A stretch of 64,000 nt of DNA from Brevundimonas sp. M20. Its GTDB lineage: Bacteria > Pseudomonadota > Alphaproteobacteria > Caulobacterales > Caulobacteraceae. Position numbers and translations under genes: made by a program. The notes under the pieces are model-generated. The model ran no database searches, was not told where the DNA came from, and saw only the letters and a list, made by a program, of their open reading frames with translations. Below are positions 8,291-18,660 of this stretch, in pieces (within the stretch, counting starts at the first letter, position 1; each line of letters opens with the position of its first letter). The stretch is from assembly GCF_006547065.1 (NCBI RefSeq), contig NZ_CP041243.1, forward strand, positions 620,001 through 684,000, written 5' to 3'.

Positions 8291-8766
8291 CACTCTGCTC
8301 CGGGCGCCGGCAGGGGCGGCGCCGCGCGGTCCTTGTCCGACAGGATCACCGTCGTCACCCCCAGCAGGGCGGGCAGACGGTCGGCGATGGAATAGGCCGT
8401 CTCGGACGCCTCATCGTATCCGCCGTCGCAGACATACTCAAACAGGGTGTCTTCCAGCGCATAGAAGCCGTGGGCGTACTGCGCGTCGATGCGGACCCAG
8501 CCGTCCTCGGGTGTCAGGGTGGTGGTCTTCAACTCCAGCGCCGGATCATCCAGATCGACGATGATGTCGACGATCCGGCCCTCGACCACGCGGATGACCT
8601 TGGTCTGGGGTGAAGGATCGCGCTGGACATGCAGGCCGCGGAAAACGCCCTGTTTCGAGAACGAGCGCTTCAGCACCATGGCGTCGCTCTCGTAGAGAAC
8701 TTCCAGCCAGCCGCGATTGTCCTCGCGGCGATGCGCCTTGCGGTCGAGGCGGATGAACGGACCCAA
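8290..8766 (-). CDS. RmlC-like sugar 3,5-epimerase / cupin protein
   Basis: The family core (SFSKQGVFRGLHVQ, then VVEGRIVDIIVDLDDP) is that of dTDP-4-dehydrorhamnose 3,5-epimerase. The conserved His is His46. No ATG lies near the natural N-terminus. I chose a TTG at 8764-8766 because GGAG sits nine bases upstream, just after the gmd stop; this gives 158 residues. True RmlC is about 180 residues, so this one is slightly short. With gmd directly upstream, the enzyme may epimerise a GDP-4-keto-6-deoxymannose-type intermediate or another keto-sugar. It could also be one of the related isomerase-type cupins. Confidence 0.78.
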   Translation of the reverse strand: MGPFIRLDRKAHRREDNRGWLEVLYESDAMVLKRSFSKQGVFRGLHVQRDPSPQTKVIRVVEGRIVDIIVDLDDPALELKTTTLTPEDGWVRIDAQYAHGFYALEDTLFEYVCDGGYDEASETAYSIADRLPALLGVTTVILSDKDRAAPPLPAPGAE

Positions 8767-8771
8767 GGCGA

Positions 8772-9890
<1,119 letters not shown>

Positions 9891-9926
9891 CAGGCCTTCC
9901 AGACAGTCTCAAACGGGAGGCGCGCG

Positions 9927-9940
9927 GACGCTGCAGCGTC
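9927..9940. repeat. 14-bp perfect palindrome in the gmd upstream region
   Basis: GACGCTGCAGCGTC is a perfect palindrome 37 bp upstream of the gmd start, in the divergent gap 9891-10117. Its half GACGCT reappears in the interrupted palindrome at 9968-9991. It could be a regulator site or an mRNA hairpin in the gmd leader. No function is proven. Confidence 0.4.
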
Positions 9941-9967
9941 GCCCGGGAGCCCCCGTTTCGGGCTTTG

Positions 9968-9991
9968 CCGACGCTCAACGCACAGCGTCGG
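9968..9991. repeat. Interrupted palindrome in the gmd upstream region
   Basis: The arms CCGACGCT and AGCGTCGG are separated by eight bases. It shares the half-site GACGCT with the palindrome at 9927-9940. No T-tract follows on either side, so it is not a convincing terminator. It is better read as an operator candidate for the divergent gmd and 10118 promoters. Confidence 0.4.
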
Positions 9992-10117
9992 TGCGTGATC
10001 CGTCGGCCGCGAACTGTCTAGGCGTGATTTGTGACAATGGCCAGCGACGGCGCCGCGGTGCAGCGTGACACCTTCTGACGCGGGCCCTAGGAGGCGCCCT
10101 CGGAGGAGACCCCCAGT

Positions 10118-11400
<1,283 letters not shown>

Positions 11401-11404
<4 letters not shown>

Positions 11405-13356
11405 GCCGCCCCGGCCCTGTTCGTGACGAGGTCGTCGACGACGGAGGGGTCGGCGAGGGTTGAGGTGTCGCCCAGGGCGGTGATTTCGTTCTCGGCGATC
11501 TTGCGCAGGATGCGGCGCATGATCTTGCCGGATCGGGTCTTGGGCAGGCCGGGGGCCCACTGGATGACGTCGGGGGCGGCGATGGGGCCGATCTCGTGGC
11601 GGACCTGGGCGATCAGGGCGGCCTTCAGATCGTCGGTCGGCTCGACGCCCTTGTTCAGGGTCACATAGGCGTAGATGCCCTGACCCTTGATGTCGTGGGG
11701 GAAGCCGACGACGGCGGCCTCGGCCACGTCGTCGTGCAGGACCAGCGCGCTCTCGACCTCGGCGGTGCCCATCCGGTGGCCCGAGACATTGATCACGTCA
11801 TCGACCCGGCCGGTGATCCAGTAATAGCCATCCGCGTCGCGGCGGCAGCCGTCGCCGGTGAAATACTTGCCCGGATAGGTGCTGAAATAGGTGTCGAAGA
11901 AGCGCTGGTGGTCGCCATGGACGGTGCGCATCTGGCCCGGCCAGCTGTCGGTGATGACCAGATTGCCCTCGGCCGCGCCCTCCAGCACCCGCCCTTCGGC
12001 GTCCACCAGTTGCAGCTCGACGCCGGGCAGGGGTCTGGTCGCCGAGCCGGGCTTCAGGTCGGTCGCGCCGGGCAGGGGAGAGACCAGTATCCCCCCGGTC
12101 TCGGTCTGCCACCAGGTGTCCACGATCGGGCAGCGGCCCTCGCCGACCACCTCATGATACCAGCGCCAGGCCTCGGGATTGATCGGCTCGCCGACCGAGC
12201 CCAGCAGGCGCAGGGAGCTTCGGCGGGTCGCCTTCACCGGCCCGTCGCCCTCGCGCATCAGGGCCCTGAGCGCGGTGGGGGCGGTGTAGAAGATCTCCAC
12301 CCGGTGCTTGTCCACCACCTGCCAGAAGCGGCTGTGGTCCGGATAGTGGGGCACGCCCTCGAACATCAGGGTCGTCGCGCCGTTGGCCAGCGGGCCATAG
12401 ACGCAATAGCTGTGGCCGGTCACCCAGCCGACGTCGGCGGTGCACCAGAAGACCTCGCCGGGGCGATAGTCGAACACCAGCTCGTGGGTCCATGACGCCC
12501 AGAACAGGTATCCGCCGGTGGTGTGCAGCACGCCCTTGGGCTTGCCGGTCGAGCCGGAGGTATAGAGGATGAACAGCGGGTCCTCGGCGTTCATCGGCTC
12601 GCAGGGGCAGTCGGCGCTGACCGTCGCCTTCGCCTCATCATAGAGAATGTCGCGGCCGGCGATGATCGGCACGTCGGCGCCGGTGTGCCGGATCACCAGC
12701 ACCTTCTCGACCTTGGCCTCGGGCGCCACCTTCTCCAGCGCCGCGTCGACATTGGCTTTCAGCGGGATGCGCTTGCCGCCGCGCACGCCCTCGTCGGTGG
12801 TGATGACGACCCTGGAGCCGCAGTCCTCGATCCGGCCCGCCAGACTGTCGGGCGAGAAGCCGCCGAACACCACCGAATGCACCGCCCCGATGCGGGCGCA
12901 GGCCAGCATCGCGACAGCCGCGGCGGGGATCATCGGCAGATACAGGGTCACCCGGTCGCCCTTCACCACGCCCATGTCCTTCAGGACATTGGCCATGCGG
13001 CAGACCTCGGCGTGCAGTTCGCGATAGGTCAGGCGCCCGTCGTCGGTGGGGTCATCGCCTTCCCGGATGATCGCCGTCTCATCGCCGCGCTCGGCCAGAT
13101 GCCGGTCCAGGCAGTTCCAGGCGACGTTCAGCACCCCGTCGGCGAACCAGCGAATGCGGAAGTCCGCCTGGTCAAACGACACGTCCTTGATCTGCGTCGG
13201 CGCCCTCATCCAGTCCAACCGACGCGCCTGCTCCGCCCAGAAACCCTCCGGCGTCTCACGCGCCGAGACACGGGCGGTGTCATAGCCGTGCGCGGTCATG
13301 CGCGCGCGCTGGGCCCACTCGGACGGGACGGGATAAAGATCAGGGCCTTCGGTCAC
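11401..13356 (-). CDS. acs: Acetyl-CoA synthetase
   Basis: The product is a 651-residue AMP-forming acetate-CoA ligase. It has the adenylate-forming motif [11 protein letters not shown] and the C-terminal [11 protein letters not shown] with the lysine that protein acetyltransferases usually modify in Acs. I chose the GTG at 13354-13356 ([14 protein letters not shown]) because GAGG stands six bases upstream; another GTG lies four codons earlier. It activates acetate to acetyl-CoA in the cytoplasm. It is transcribed alone, convergent with the PLP enzyme gene. The 253-bp gap to the next plus-strand gene should hold both promoters; I see no clear operator there. Confidence 0.95.
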
Positions 13357-13609
13357 GGCTTTCCTCACTCAATGTTCTTGTCGGACCATTCCGGCCCCGC
13401 CGACGGGTCGAGCCGCCGGACTCCGCCACCGAACAGCAAGCCGGAGCCCCGGTCTATCCCGCAGCGACAACATGGGGCGCGCCATCTGTCGCGAAAGTGC
13501 GCCAGTCCCCCATCGGCGCTCGCAAAAGTAGGTCTTGGATTTACGTCTGGGTTGTGGTGCCGTCTTCGGCGCCGCACGGGCGACTCAGGAAACGGCAGGA
13601 CGGCCCCGC

Positions 13610-13909
13610 ATGGCCCCGGTGAAGAACGTCACGATCTCGAACGGATCGGTCACCTATTACGATGAGGTGGAAGCGGGCCTCGTGGACTTTGAATCAGCCC
13701 CGGCCTTCTTCGAGGCGTCCTTCATGCTGGACGCCGAATCCGAAGCCGACGGTCTGAAGGTGCGCAACATCTTCCATCTGCGCACCCGGGTCGCGGGTTT
13801 GCCGGAAGAGACCCCCTACGCCGAGGTCGAGGCGCGGGCCTTTGAGCAGCTGGCGCCGATGCTGGCTGATCTGGCGCGTCAGATTGAGGCCGGGCGCGGC
13901 AAGGCCTAG
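13610..13909 (+). CDS. Small protein of unknown function (99 residues)
   Basis: I start at ATG 13610 (MAPVKNVTISNGS), since the earlier in-frame start adds residues that look non-coding. The protein is acidic, has no membrane segment or signal peptide, and reads as mixed beta-strand and helix, ending in a helix rich in Ala and Leu. Codon use matches the G+C-rich neighbours, so it is a native gene. I do not recognise the family. Its stop codon overlaps the stop of the sugar-kinase remnant on the other strand, which suggests it was once the convergent neighbour of a kdgK-like gene. Confidence 0.65.
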   Translation: MAPVKNVTISNGSVTYYDEVEAGLVDFESAPAFFEASFMLDAESEADGLKVRNIFHLRTRVAGLPEETPYAEVEARAFEQLAPMLADLARQIEAGRGKA

Positions 13910-13970
13910 CGGACGGCGGCTGCGCCCCGTCCCGCGACCAGACCCTTCACCTCGGCCAGAGAGGTCATGG
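13906..13970 (-). pseudogene. Remnant of a second sugar-kinase (kdgK) 3' end
   Basis: These 65 bases align without gaps to 14739-14803, the 3' end of the intact kinase gene, with 51 of 65 identical. On the minus strand they encode MTSLAEVKGLVAGRGAAAVR and a TAG stop, against MTSLAEVMGRVEGKGAAAVR in the intact gene (16 of 20 residues the same). Beyond 13970 the similarity ends. The two copies lie in direct orientation on either side of an A+T-rich gene, so they look like the junctions of an insertion or allele replacement. Confidence 0.75.
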
Positions 13971-14091
13971 TCCTCCCCGGACTCTGTCGGAACGGAGCGT
14001 GACCAGATTTTTGAGCGTTGCCAGTCACGGGCTTTCAGTGATGGCTGATGGGCGGATAACAAGGGACTGGAAGGCTGCGAAGGATTCCACG

Positions 14092-14730
14092 ATGTCGGTA
14101 ATCTTAGAAAAAGAATCGCAAATATACATGAGGCTGATGGAGGAGGTAAAAGGGAGAAGCCGAATAGCAGCAGACAAGATTTTGCAGGTCCGTTCACTGC
14201 CGATGTCCGAAGGGCAAAAAATGGTCGAGACCGAAAGCGCTATACTCCAGATTCGTTTTATCTGTGAGCTATTGGCGCTATCATCTCTGGCTCTTCACAG
14301 TGGGTTGGGTCTGTCCAATACCCTGCGGAAAAGTTGGCACGCTGATAACATTTTTACCATGTTATCGGACGTAAATCCCAACTCATTCCAGACCCCAATT
14401 GTCCTTACAAGGAAAGACGACGGTACGTTTCTATACGATAACAGAAAAATTCCGCTGGATCGATATGGCGTAAAGAAAATCTATGAGAGATGTGGTGGGC
14501 TGTTACACCGGGGAGTCTTGAAGCAGGTGCTTGAGGGCAAGGATAGAGCCTACAACCTCGATCAGCTTGATATCTGGATTAACCGCATCGTAGAGCTTCT
14601 TTCACCCCATAGTATTTTGTTCTCAAAACAAAATACATGTATGATCGTCATGATGAGCGTGCCTCCGAACGATCGTGTCCAAGCCTATATTGTTGTTGGG
14701 AAACAGCCGGGGCCGCTTATTCTGCCTTAG
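14092..14730 (+). CDS. A+T-rich acquired gene, unknown function (212 residues)
   Basis: I choose ATG 14092 because GAAGGA stands seven bases upstream; GTG 13999 and ATG 14041 are alternatives without a good ribosome site. The protein has no signal peptide or clear membrane span. A helical region (about 45-75) contains ILQIRFICELLALSSLALHS, and the centre has YERCGGLLHRG. The RCGGLLH stretch fits the spacing Rx4-6H used by HEPN ribonucleases, but the first x is Cys rather than the usual polar residue, so I treat this as a hint only. Codon and base use differ strongly from all neighbours, which points to horizontal transfer. I do not recognise the family. Confidence 0.8.
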   Translation: MSVILEKESQIYMRLMEEVKGRSRIAADKILQVRSLPMSEGQKMVETESAILQIRFICELLALSSLALHSGLGLSNTLRKSWHADNIFTMLSDVNPNSFQTPIVLTRKDDGTFLYDNRKIPLDRYGVKKIYERCGGLLHRGVLKQVLEGKDRAYNLDQLDIWINRIVELLSPHSILFSKQNTCMIVMMSVPPNDRVQAYIVVGKQPGPLILP

Positions 14731-14738
14731 CTTAAAAT

Positions 14739-15833
14739 CTAGCGGACCGCCGCGGCGCCCTTGCCTTCGACCCGTCCCATGACCTCGGCCAACGAGGTCA
14801 TGGCGTTGTCGCCGGGCGTGGTCATGGCGATGGCCCCGTGGGCGACGCCGTAGTCGACCGCCGCCTGCGCGCCGAGGCCCTGCATGAAGGCCCAGGCCAG
14901 CCCCGAGACGAAGCTGTCGCCGCCGCCGACCCGATCCAGCACGGCGATCTCCGACACCGGCGTGGCGTAGCGCTCTCCGCCGATCCACAGCACCCCGCCC
15001 CAGCGGTTGATCGAGGCCGAGATCGGGTCGCGCAGGGTGGCGGCGAAGACCTGCACATCCGGCAGTTCCGTCGCCAGCCGCGCCACGAGGGCGTCGAAGG
15101 GGCGGCTGTCGGCCGGGTCAGTGCGGGTGTCCGGCGTCTCGATGCCCAGGCAGGAGGCGTAGGCGTATTCGTCTCCGACCAGCACATCGACCAGTCCGGC
15201 GATCTCGCGGTTCACCCGGCGCGCGGCGTCCGGGTCCGGATGGCTGGACCACAGGCTGGCGCGGTAGTTCAGGTCATAGCTGACCACCACCCCATGCCGC
15301 TTCGCTGCGCGAATGGCGGCCAGCGTCGTCTCGGCGGTGTCTTCCGACAGGGCGGCGAAGATGCCGCCGGTGTGCAGCCAGCGCACACCTTCAACGCCGA
15401 ACAGATGGTCCCAGTCCACCTCGTCCGGTTTGATCTGTGAGGCCGAGGAGTTGGCTCGGTCGGAGCAGCCCAGCGCCCCGCGCGGGCCGAAGCCGCGCTC
15501 GGTGAAGTTCAGGCCCACGCGGGTGTTGCGTCCGACGCCGTCCGCCTCACGCCACAGGATGTGGGACACATCAACACCGCCCTGCAGGATCAGGTCCTCG
15601 ACCAGCGCCCCGGTCTCGGTGCGGGGCAGGGCGGTGACGACCGAACTGCGCAGGCCGAAGGTCTTCCGCAGGCCACGGGCGACATTGTACTCGCCGCCGC
15701 CTTCCCAGACCTGGAAGGTCCGGGCCGTGCGGATGCGACCCTCGCCGGGGTCGAGACGCAGCATGACCTCGCCGAGCGCGACACAGTCCCAGCGACAGTC
15801 TTCGGCGGGCCTCAGGCCCTTCAGGTCAGTCAT
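14739..15833 (-). CDS. kdgK: PfkB-family sugar kinase, probable 2-keto-3-deoxygluconate kinase
   Basis: The 364-residue protein is a PfkB/ribokinase-type kinase. It shows the N-terminal GEVMLRLDPG, the EGGGEYNVARGL substrate region and the C-terminal GGGDSFVSGLAW with the catalytic Asp. Its N-terminus abuts the TRAP permease stop, and it is the last gene of the minus-strand uronate operon, so phosphorylation of 2-keto-3-deoxygluconate from pectin breakdown is the likely job. It is somewhat longer than typical KdgK (about 310-345). A partial copy of its 3' end lies at 13906-13970. Another sugar substrate cannot be excluded. Confidence 0.85.
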   Translation of the reverse strand: MTDLKGLRPAEDCRWDCVALGEVMLRLDPGEGRIRTARTFQVWEGGGEYNVARGLRKTFGLRSSVVTALPRTETGALVEDLILQGGVDVSHILWREADGVGRNTRVGLNFTERGFGPRGALGCSDRANSSASQIKPDEVDWDHLFGVEGVRWLHTGGIFAALSEDTAETTLAAIRAAKRHGVVVSYDLNYRASLWSSHPDPDAARRVNREIAGLVDVLVGDEYAYASCLGIETPDTRTDPADSRPFDALVARLATELPDVQVFAATLRDPISASINRWGGVLWIGGERYATPVSEIAVLDRVGGGDSFVSGLAWAFMQGLGAQAAVDYGVAHGAIAMTTPGDNAMTSLAEVMGRVEGKGAAAVR

Positions 15834-17114
15834 CTATTTCAACAGCGAGGGCAGCCAGAGCGAGATCGCGGGCACGAAGGTGACCAGCATCAGCACGGCG
15901 GTGCAAGCCAGATAGAAGGGCCAGATCGAACGCAGGCTGTGGGTCATCGGCACCTTGGCGATGGCGCTGCCGACGAACAGCACCGAACCCACCGGCGGGG
16001 TGATCAGGCCGATACCGCAGTTCAGAAGCAGGATCACGCCGAACTGAACCGGGTCCACGCCGAAAGCCTTGGCCACCGGCAGGAAGATCGGGGTGCAGAT
16101 GATGATCAGCGGCGCCATGTCCATGAAGGTGCCGAGCACCAGCAGGATGATGTTGATCAGCAGCAGGATCAGGATCGGGTTGTCGGTCAGGGTCTGCAGC
16201 AGGCTGACCATCATCGACGGAACCTGCAGATAGGCCATCAGCCAGCCGAAGGCGCCCGCGCAGCCGATGATGAACAGCACCGCGCCTGAGGTGCGCGCCG
16301 CGCCGGTGCAGGCCGCCTTGAACGCCGACCAGCTCATGTGACGGTAGACGATGCCGGTCACGACGGTGGCGTAGACCACCGCGATCGAGGCGCTTTCCAC
16401 GGCGGTGAAGATGCCCGCCCGGATCCCGCCGAAGATGATGCCGACCAGCAGCAGGCCCGGAATGGCGGCGACCAGTCGCGTCAGCACCGCGCGGAAGCCG
16501 GGGAAGGGCTCGGCGGTGTAGCCCCGGCGGCGGGCCAGCACATAGGAGACGATCATCAGCGACACGGCCAGCAGGCCCGCCGGGACGATGCCCGCCGCGA
16601 ACAGGTCCGAGATCGACACCCCGCCCCCGGCCGAGGCCGAGTAAAGGATCATGTTGTGCGACGGCGGAACCAGCAGGGCGACCAGCGCCGCGGAGATGGT
16701 CACATTGACGGCGTAGTCGCTGTCATAGCCGCGCTTCTGCATCTGCGGGATCATGGTGCCGCCGATGGCCGAGACGTCGGCGATGGCGCTGCCCGAGACG
16801 CCGCCGAACAGGGTCGAGCCGACGACCGTCACCTGGCCCAGGCCGCCGCGCACATGGCCGACCAGCGAACCGGCGAGGGTGATCATCCGGTCGGACAGGC
16901 CGCCCTTCATCATCAGTTCGCCGGTGAAGATGAACAGGGGGATGGCCAGCAGGGCCACCGAGGTGATGTCCGAGCCCATCTGCTGGAACACCACGATAGG
17001 CGGCAGGGCCAGATACAGCACGGTCGCCAGCGTCGCCGCCAGCAGGGAGAAGGCCACCGGCACGCCGATCGCCAGCAGGATGGCCAGCAGGCCGAACAGG
17101 ATGATGTATTCCAT
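15834..17114 (-). CDS. TRAP transporter large permease (DctM type)
   Basis: This 426-residue, highly hydrophobic protein is the large membrane subunit of a tripartite ATP-independent periplasmic transporter. It has about 12 membrane segments and family motifs such as PPSHNMILYS and TPPVGSVLFVGSAI. With the small permease (17117-17626) and the binding protein (17671-18660) it forms a full transporter driven by an ion gradient. The neighbouring lyase, kinase and hydratase genes suggest a uronate or unsaturated oligogalacturonate substrate. Start and stop are separated from neighbours by two bases or none, so the genes are one transcript. Confidence 0.95.
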   Translation of the reverse strand: MEYIILFGLLAILLAIGVPVAFSLLAATLATVLYLALPPIVVFQQMGSDITSVALLAIPLFIFTGELMMKGGLSDRMITLAGSLVGHVRGGLGQVTVVGSTLFGGVSGSAIADVSAIGGTMIPQMQKRGYDSDYAVNVTISAALVALLVPPSHNMILYSASAGGGVSISDLFAAGIVPAGLLAVSLMIVSYVLARRRGYTAEPFPGFRAVLTRLVAAIPGLLLVGIIFGGIRAGIFTAVESASIAVVYATVVTGIVYRHMSWSAFKAACTGAARTSGAVLFIIGCAGAFGWLMAYLQVPSMMVSLLQTLTDNPILILLLINIILLVLGTFMDMAPLIIICTPIFLPVAKAFGVDPVQFGVILLLNCGIGLITPPVGSVLFVGSAIAKVPMTHSLRSIWPFYLACTAVLMLVTFVPAISLWLPSLLK

Positions 17115-17116
17115 GA

Positions 17117-17626
17117 TCAGTCCTCCGCCTCGACGGCCTCAGGGGCGCGATAGTCGCCGGTCAGAAGCCGCTCGATCGCGAACAGCAGGATCAGGCCGCC
17201 GCCGACGCACAGGCCGGCGAATTTGAGACCAGAAGGCAGGGGCGCGCCGGCCATGTTGACGGACCAGTCGTCGATCATCAACGTGCCGCCCAGCCAGAAC
17301 AGTCCCGCGCCCGAGGCCGCCGCGATCAGGCGCGTCATGGCTTTCAGCGCCGACAGCACCTTTTCGGGCAGGGCGTGCTGCAGGGTCTGGAAGGCGAAAT
17401 GCGTTTCGCGCCGCACGGCCACCGAGGCGCCGAACATGACGGCGAAGCTCATCAGCAACAGGGCCAGGGGTTCGGTCCAGCCGGGGCTGTCGTTCAGCAC
17501 ATAGCGGGCGAACACCTGCCAGGCCTGGATCAGCGCCATGAGCACCAACGCCACGCCGGCGAGGCCCAGCACAGCTGTTGCGAGTCCGTCCAAGGCGCGG
17601 ACAATACCGCGTCGGGCTTCAGTCAT
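17117..17626 (-). CDS. TRAP transporter small permease (DctQ type)
   Basis: The 169-residue protein has four hydrophobic segments (about 17-40, 52-68, 90-115 and 135-155), the standard DctQ layout, with the conserved region QVFARYVLNDSPGWTEPLA. It is the small membrane subunit bridging the binding protein and the large permease. A GGAGG precedes the ATG. It sits between the binding-protein gene (45 bp upstream) and the large permease gene (2 bp downstream). Length is normal for the family. Confidence 0.93.
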   Translation of the reverse strand: MTEARRGIVRALDGLATAVLGLAGVALVLMALIQAWQVFARYVLNDSPGWTEPLALLLMSFAVMFGASVAVRRETHFAFQTLQHALPEKVLSALKAMTRLIAAASGAGLFWLGGTLMIDDWSVNMAGAPLPSGLKFAGLCVGGGLILLFAIERLLTGDYRAPEAVEAED

Positions 17627-17670
17627 TCCCGGTTCCCCTCCCAGAGCGCCGATGGTGTGTGCGCGGTCGT

Positions 17671-18660
17671 TCAGGCGACCGCTGCGATACGTTCGTGGAG
17701 CGCGCGCAGGCGCGGCTCGGCAAGATACTTGTCCAGGACAGGCCGCACGGTGGCGGCGAAGGCGTCTCGGTCGACCTGCGCGACCTGTACGCCGGCGGCC
17801 AGAACCGTGGCGCGGGCCTCGGCTTCGCGCTGGTCCCAGGCGGCGCGCATGATCGGCACCGACCGGCGGGCGACGTCGCGGACCAGCTCCTGATCCTCGC
17901 TCGACAACCGTTCAAGGCTGGCCTTCGACATCAGCAGGGCGTCCGGCGAGAAGGAATGTTCAGTCTCGCTCCAGTACCGCGCCACCTCGAACTGACGACT
18001 GGACTGATAGCTGGGCCAGTTGTTCTCGGCGCCGTCGATCAGATGCGTCTGCAGCGAGGAGAAGACCGCGCCGAAGGTCAGCGGCGTCGGGTTGGCGCCC
18101 ATGGCCCGGATCGAATCCAGGAAGATGTCCGACTGCGGCGCCCGCATCTTCAGCCCGCGCATCTGGCCCGGCTCGGTGACCGGATGACGGACGTTGTAGA
18201 AGCTGCGCGGCGCCGCGTCGTAATAGGCCAGCCCGACAAGGCCGCGTCCCTCGAACACGTTGAGCAGTTCGCTCCCGATGTCCCCGTCAACCACGGCGCG
18301 GACGTGCTGCACCGAGCGATAGACATAGGGCAGGGCCAGCAGCCGGGTCTCGGGGAAGGCGTTGTTCAGGGCCGCCACGGCGACACGACAGATGTCCACC
18401 GCCTGGAAGCGGGTCAGGCCGATGGAGTCGTCTTCGGTGCCCAGTTGGCCCGCCGGAAACTGACGGATGCCGATGCGGCCGTCGGTCAGGCGCCCCAGTT
18501 CCTCACCCATCCATTTGACGGCGGCGACCGTGGGGTAGTCGGCGGGGTGAACGTCTACGGCGTTCAGGATCGTCTGGCCGCCGGTCGCGCGCGGGGAACA
18601 GGCCGAGAGGCCCAGTCCGGCGACGCCCGCAAGGGCCAGGGTGCGACGGGTCAGACTCAT
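17671..18660 (-). CDS. TRAP transporter substrate-binding protein (DctP type), lipoprotein
   Basis: This 329-residue protein has a twin-Arg-containing signal (SLTRRTLALAG) and a lipobox ending in Cys21 (LSAC), so it is probably a lipid-anchored periplasmic binding protein. The body matches the DctP family, with GLKMRAPQS carrying the conserved Arg that binds a substrate carboxylate and FSSLQTHLIDGAENNW further on. A carboxylated sugar such as galacturonate or its unsaturated derivative is therefore plausible. The ATG overlaps the hydratase stop (ATGA), coupling the two genes. Confidence 0.93.
   Translation of the reverse strand: MSLTRRTLALAGVAGLGLSACSPRATGGQTILNAVDVHPADYPTVAAVKWMGEELGRLTDGRIGIRQFPAGQLGTEDDSIGLTRFQAVDICRVAVAALNNAFPETRLLALPYVYRSVQHVRAVVDGDIGSELLNVFEGRGLVGLAYYDAAPRSFYNVRHPVTEPGQMRGLKMRAPQSDIFLDSIRAMGANPTPLTFGAVFSSLQTHLIDGAENNWPSYQSSRQFEVARYWSETEHSFSPDALLMSKASLERLSSEDQELVRDVARRSVPIMRAAWDQREAEARATVLAAGVQVAQVDRDAFAATVRPVLDKYLAEPRLRALHERIAAVA

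Larger units (their letters stand above)
13906..14803. mobile_element. A+T-rich insert flanked by kdgK 3'-end direct repeats
   Basis: Two imperfect 65-bp direct repeats (13906-13970 and 14739-14803) enclose about 770 bp. In three 60-base rows that I counted inside (14281-14460), G+C is 53, 40 and 42 percent; a row in the adjacent kinase (15001-15060) is 68 percent. The insert holds one intact gene and no integrase or transposase. The layout fits acquisition of a cargo gene together with a diverged kinase allele, by homologous recombination or by site-specific integration at the gene's 3' end. Confidence 0.6.

Noticed and set aside
13694..14197. A 167-codon minus-strand frame spanning the kdgK remnant
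   Set aside because: It reads the remnant in the wrong frame and crosses the boundary of foreign and native DNA. The kinase-like peptide is in another frame, so this is not a gene.
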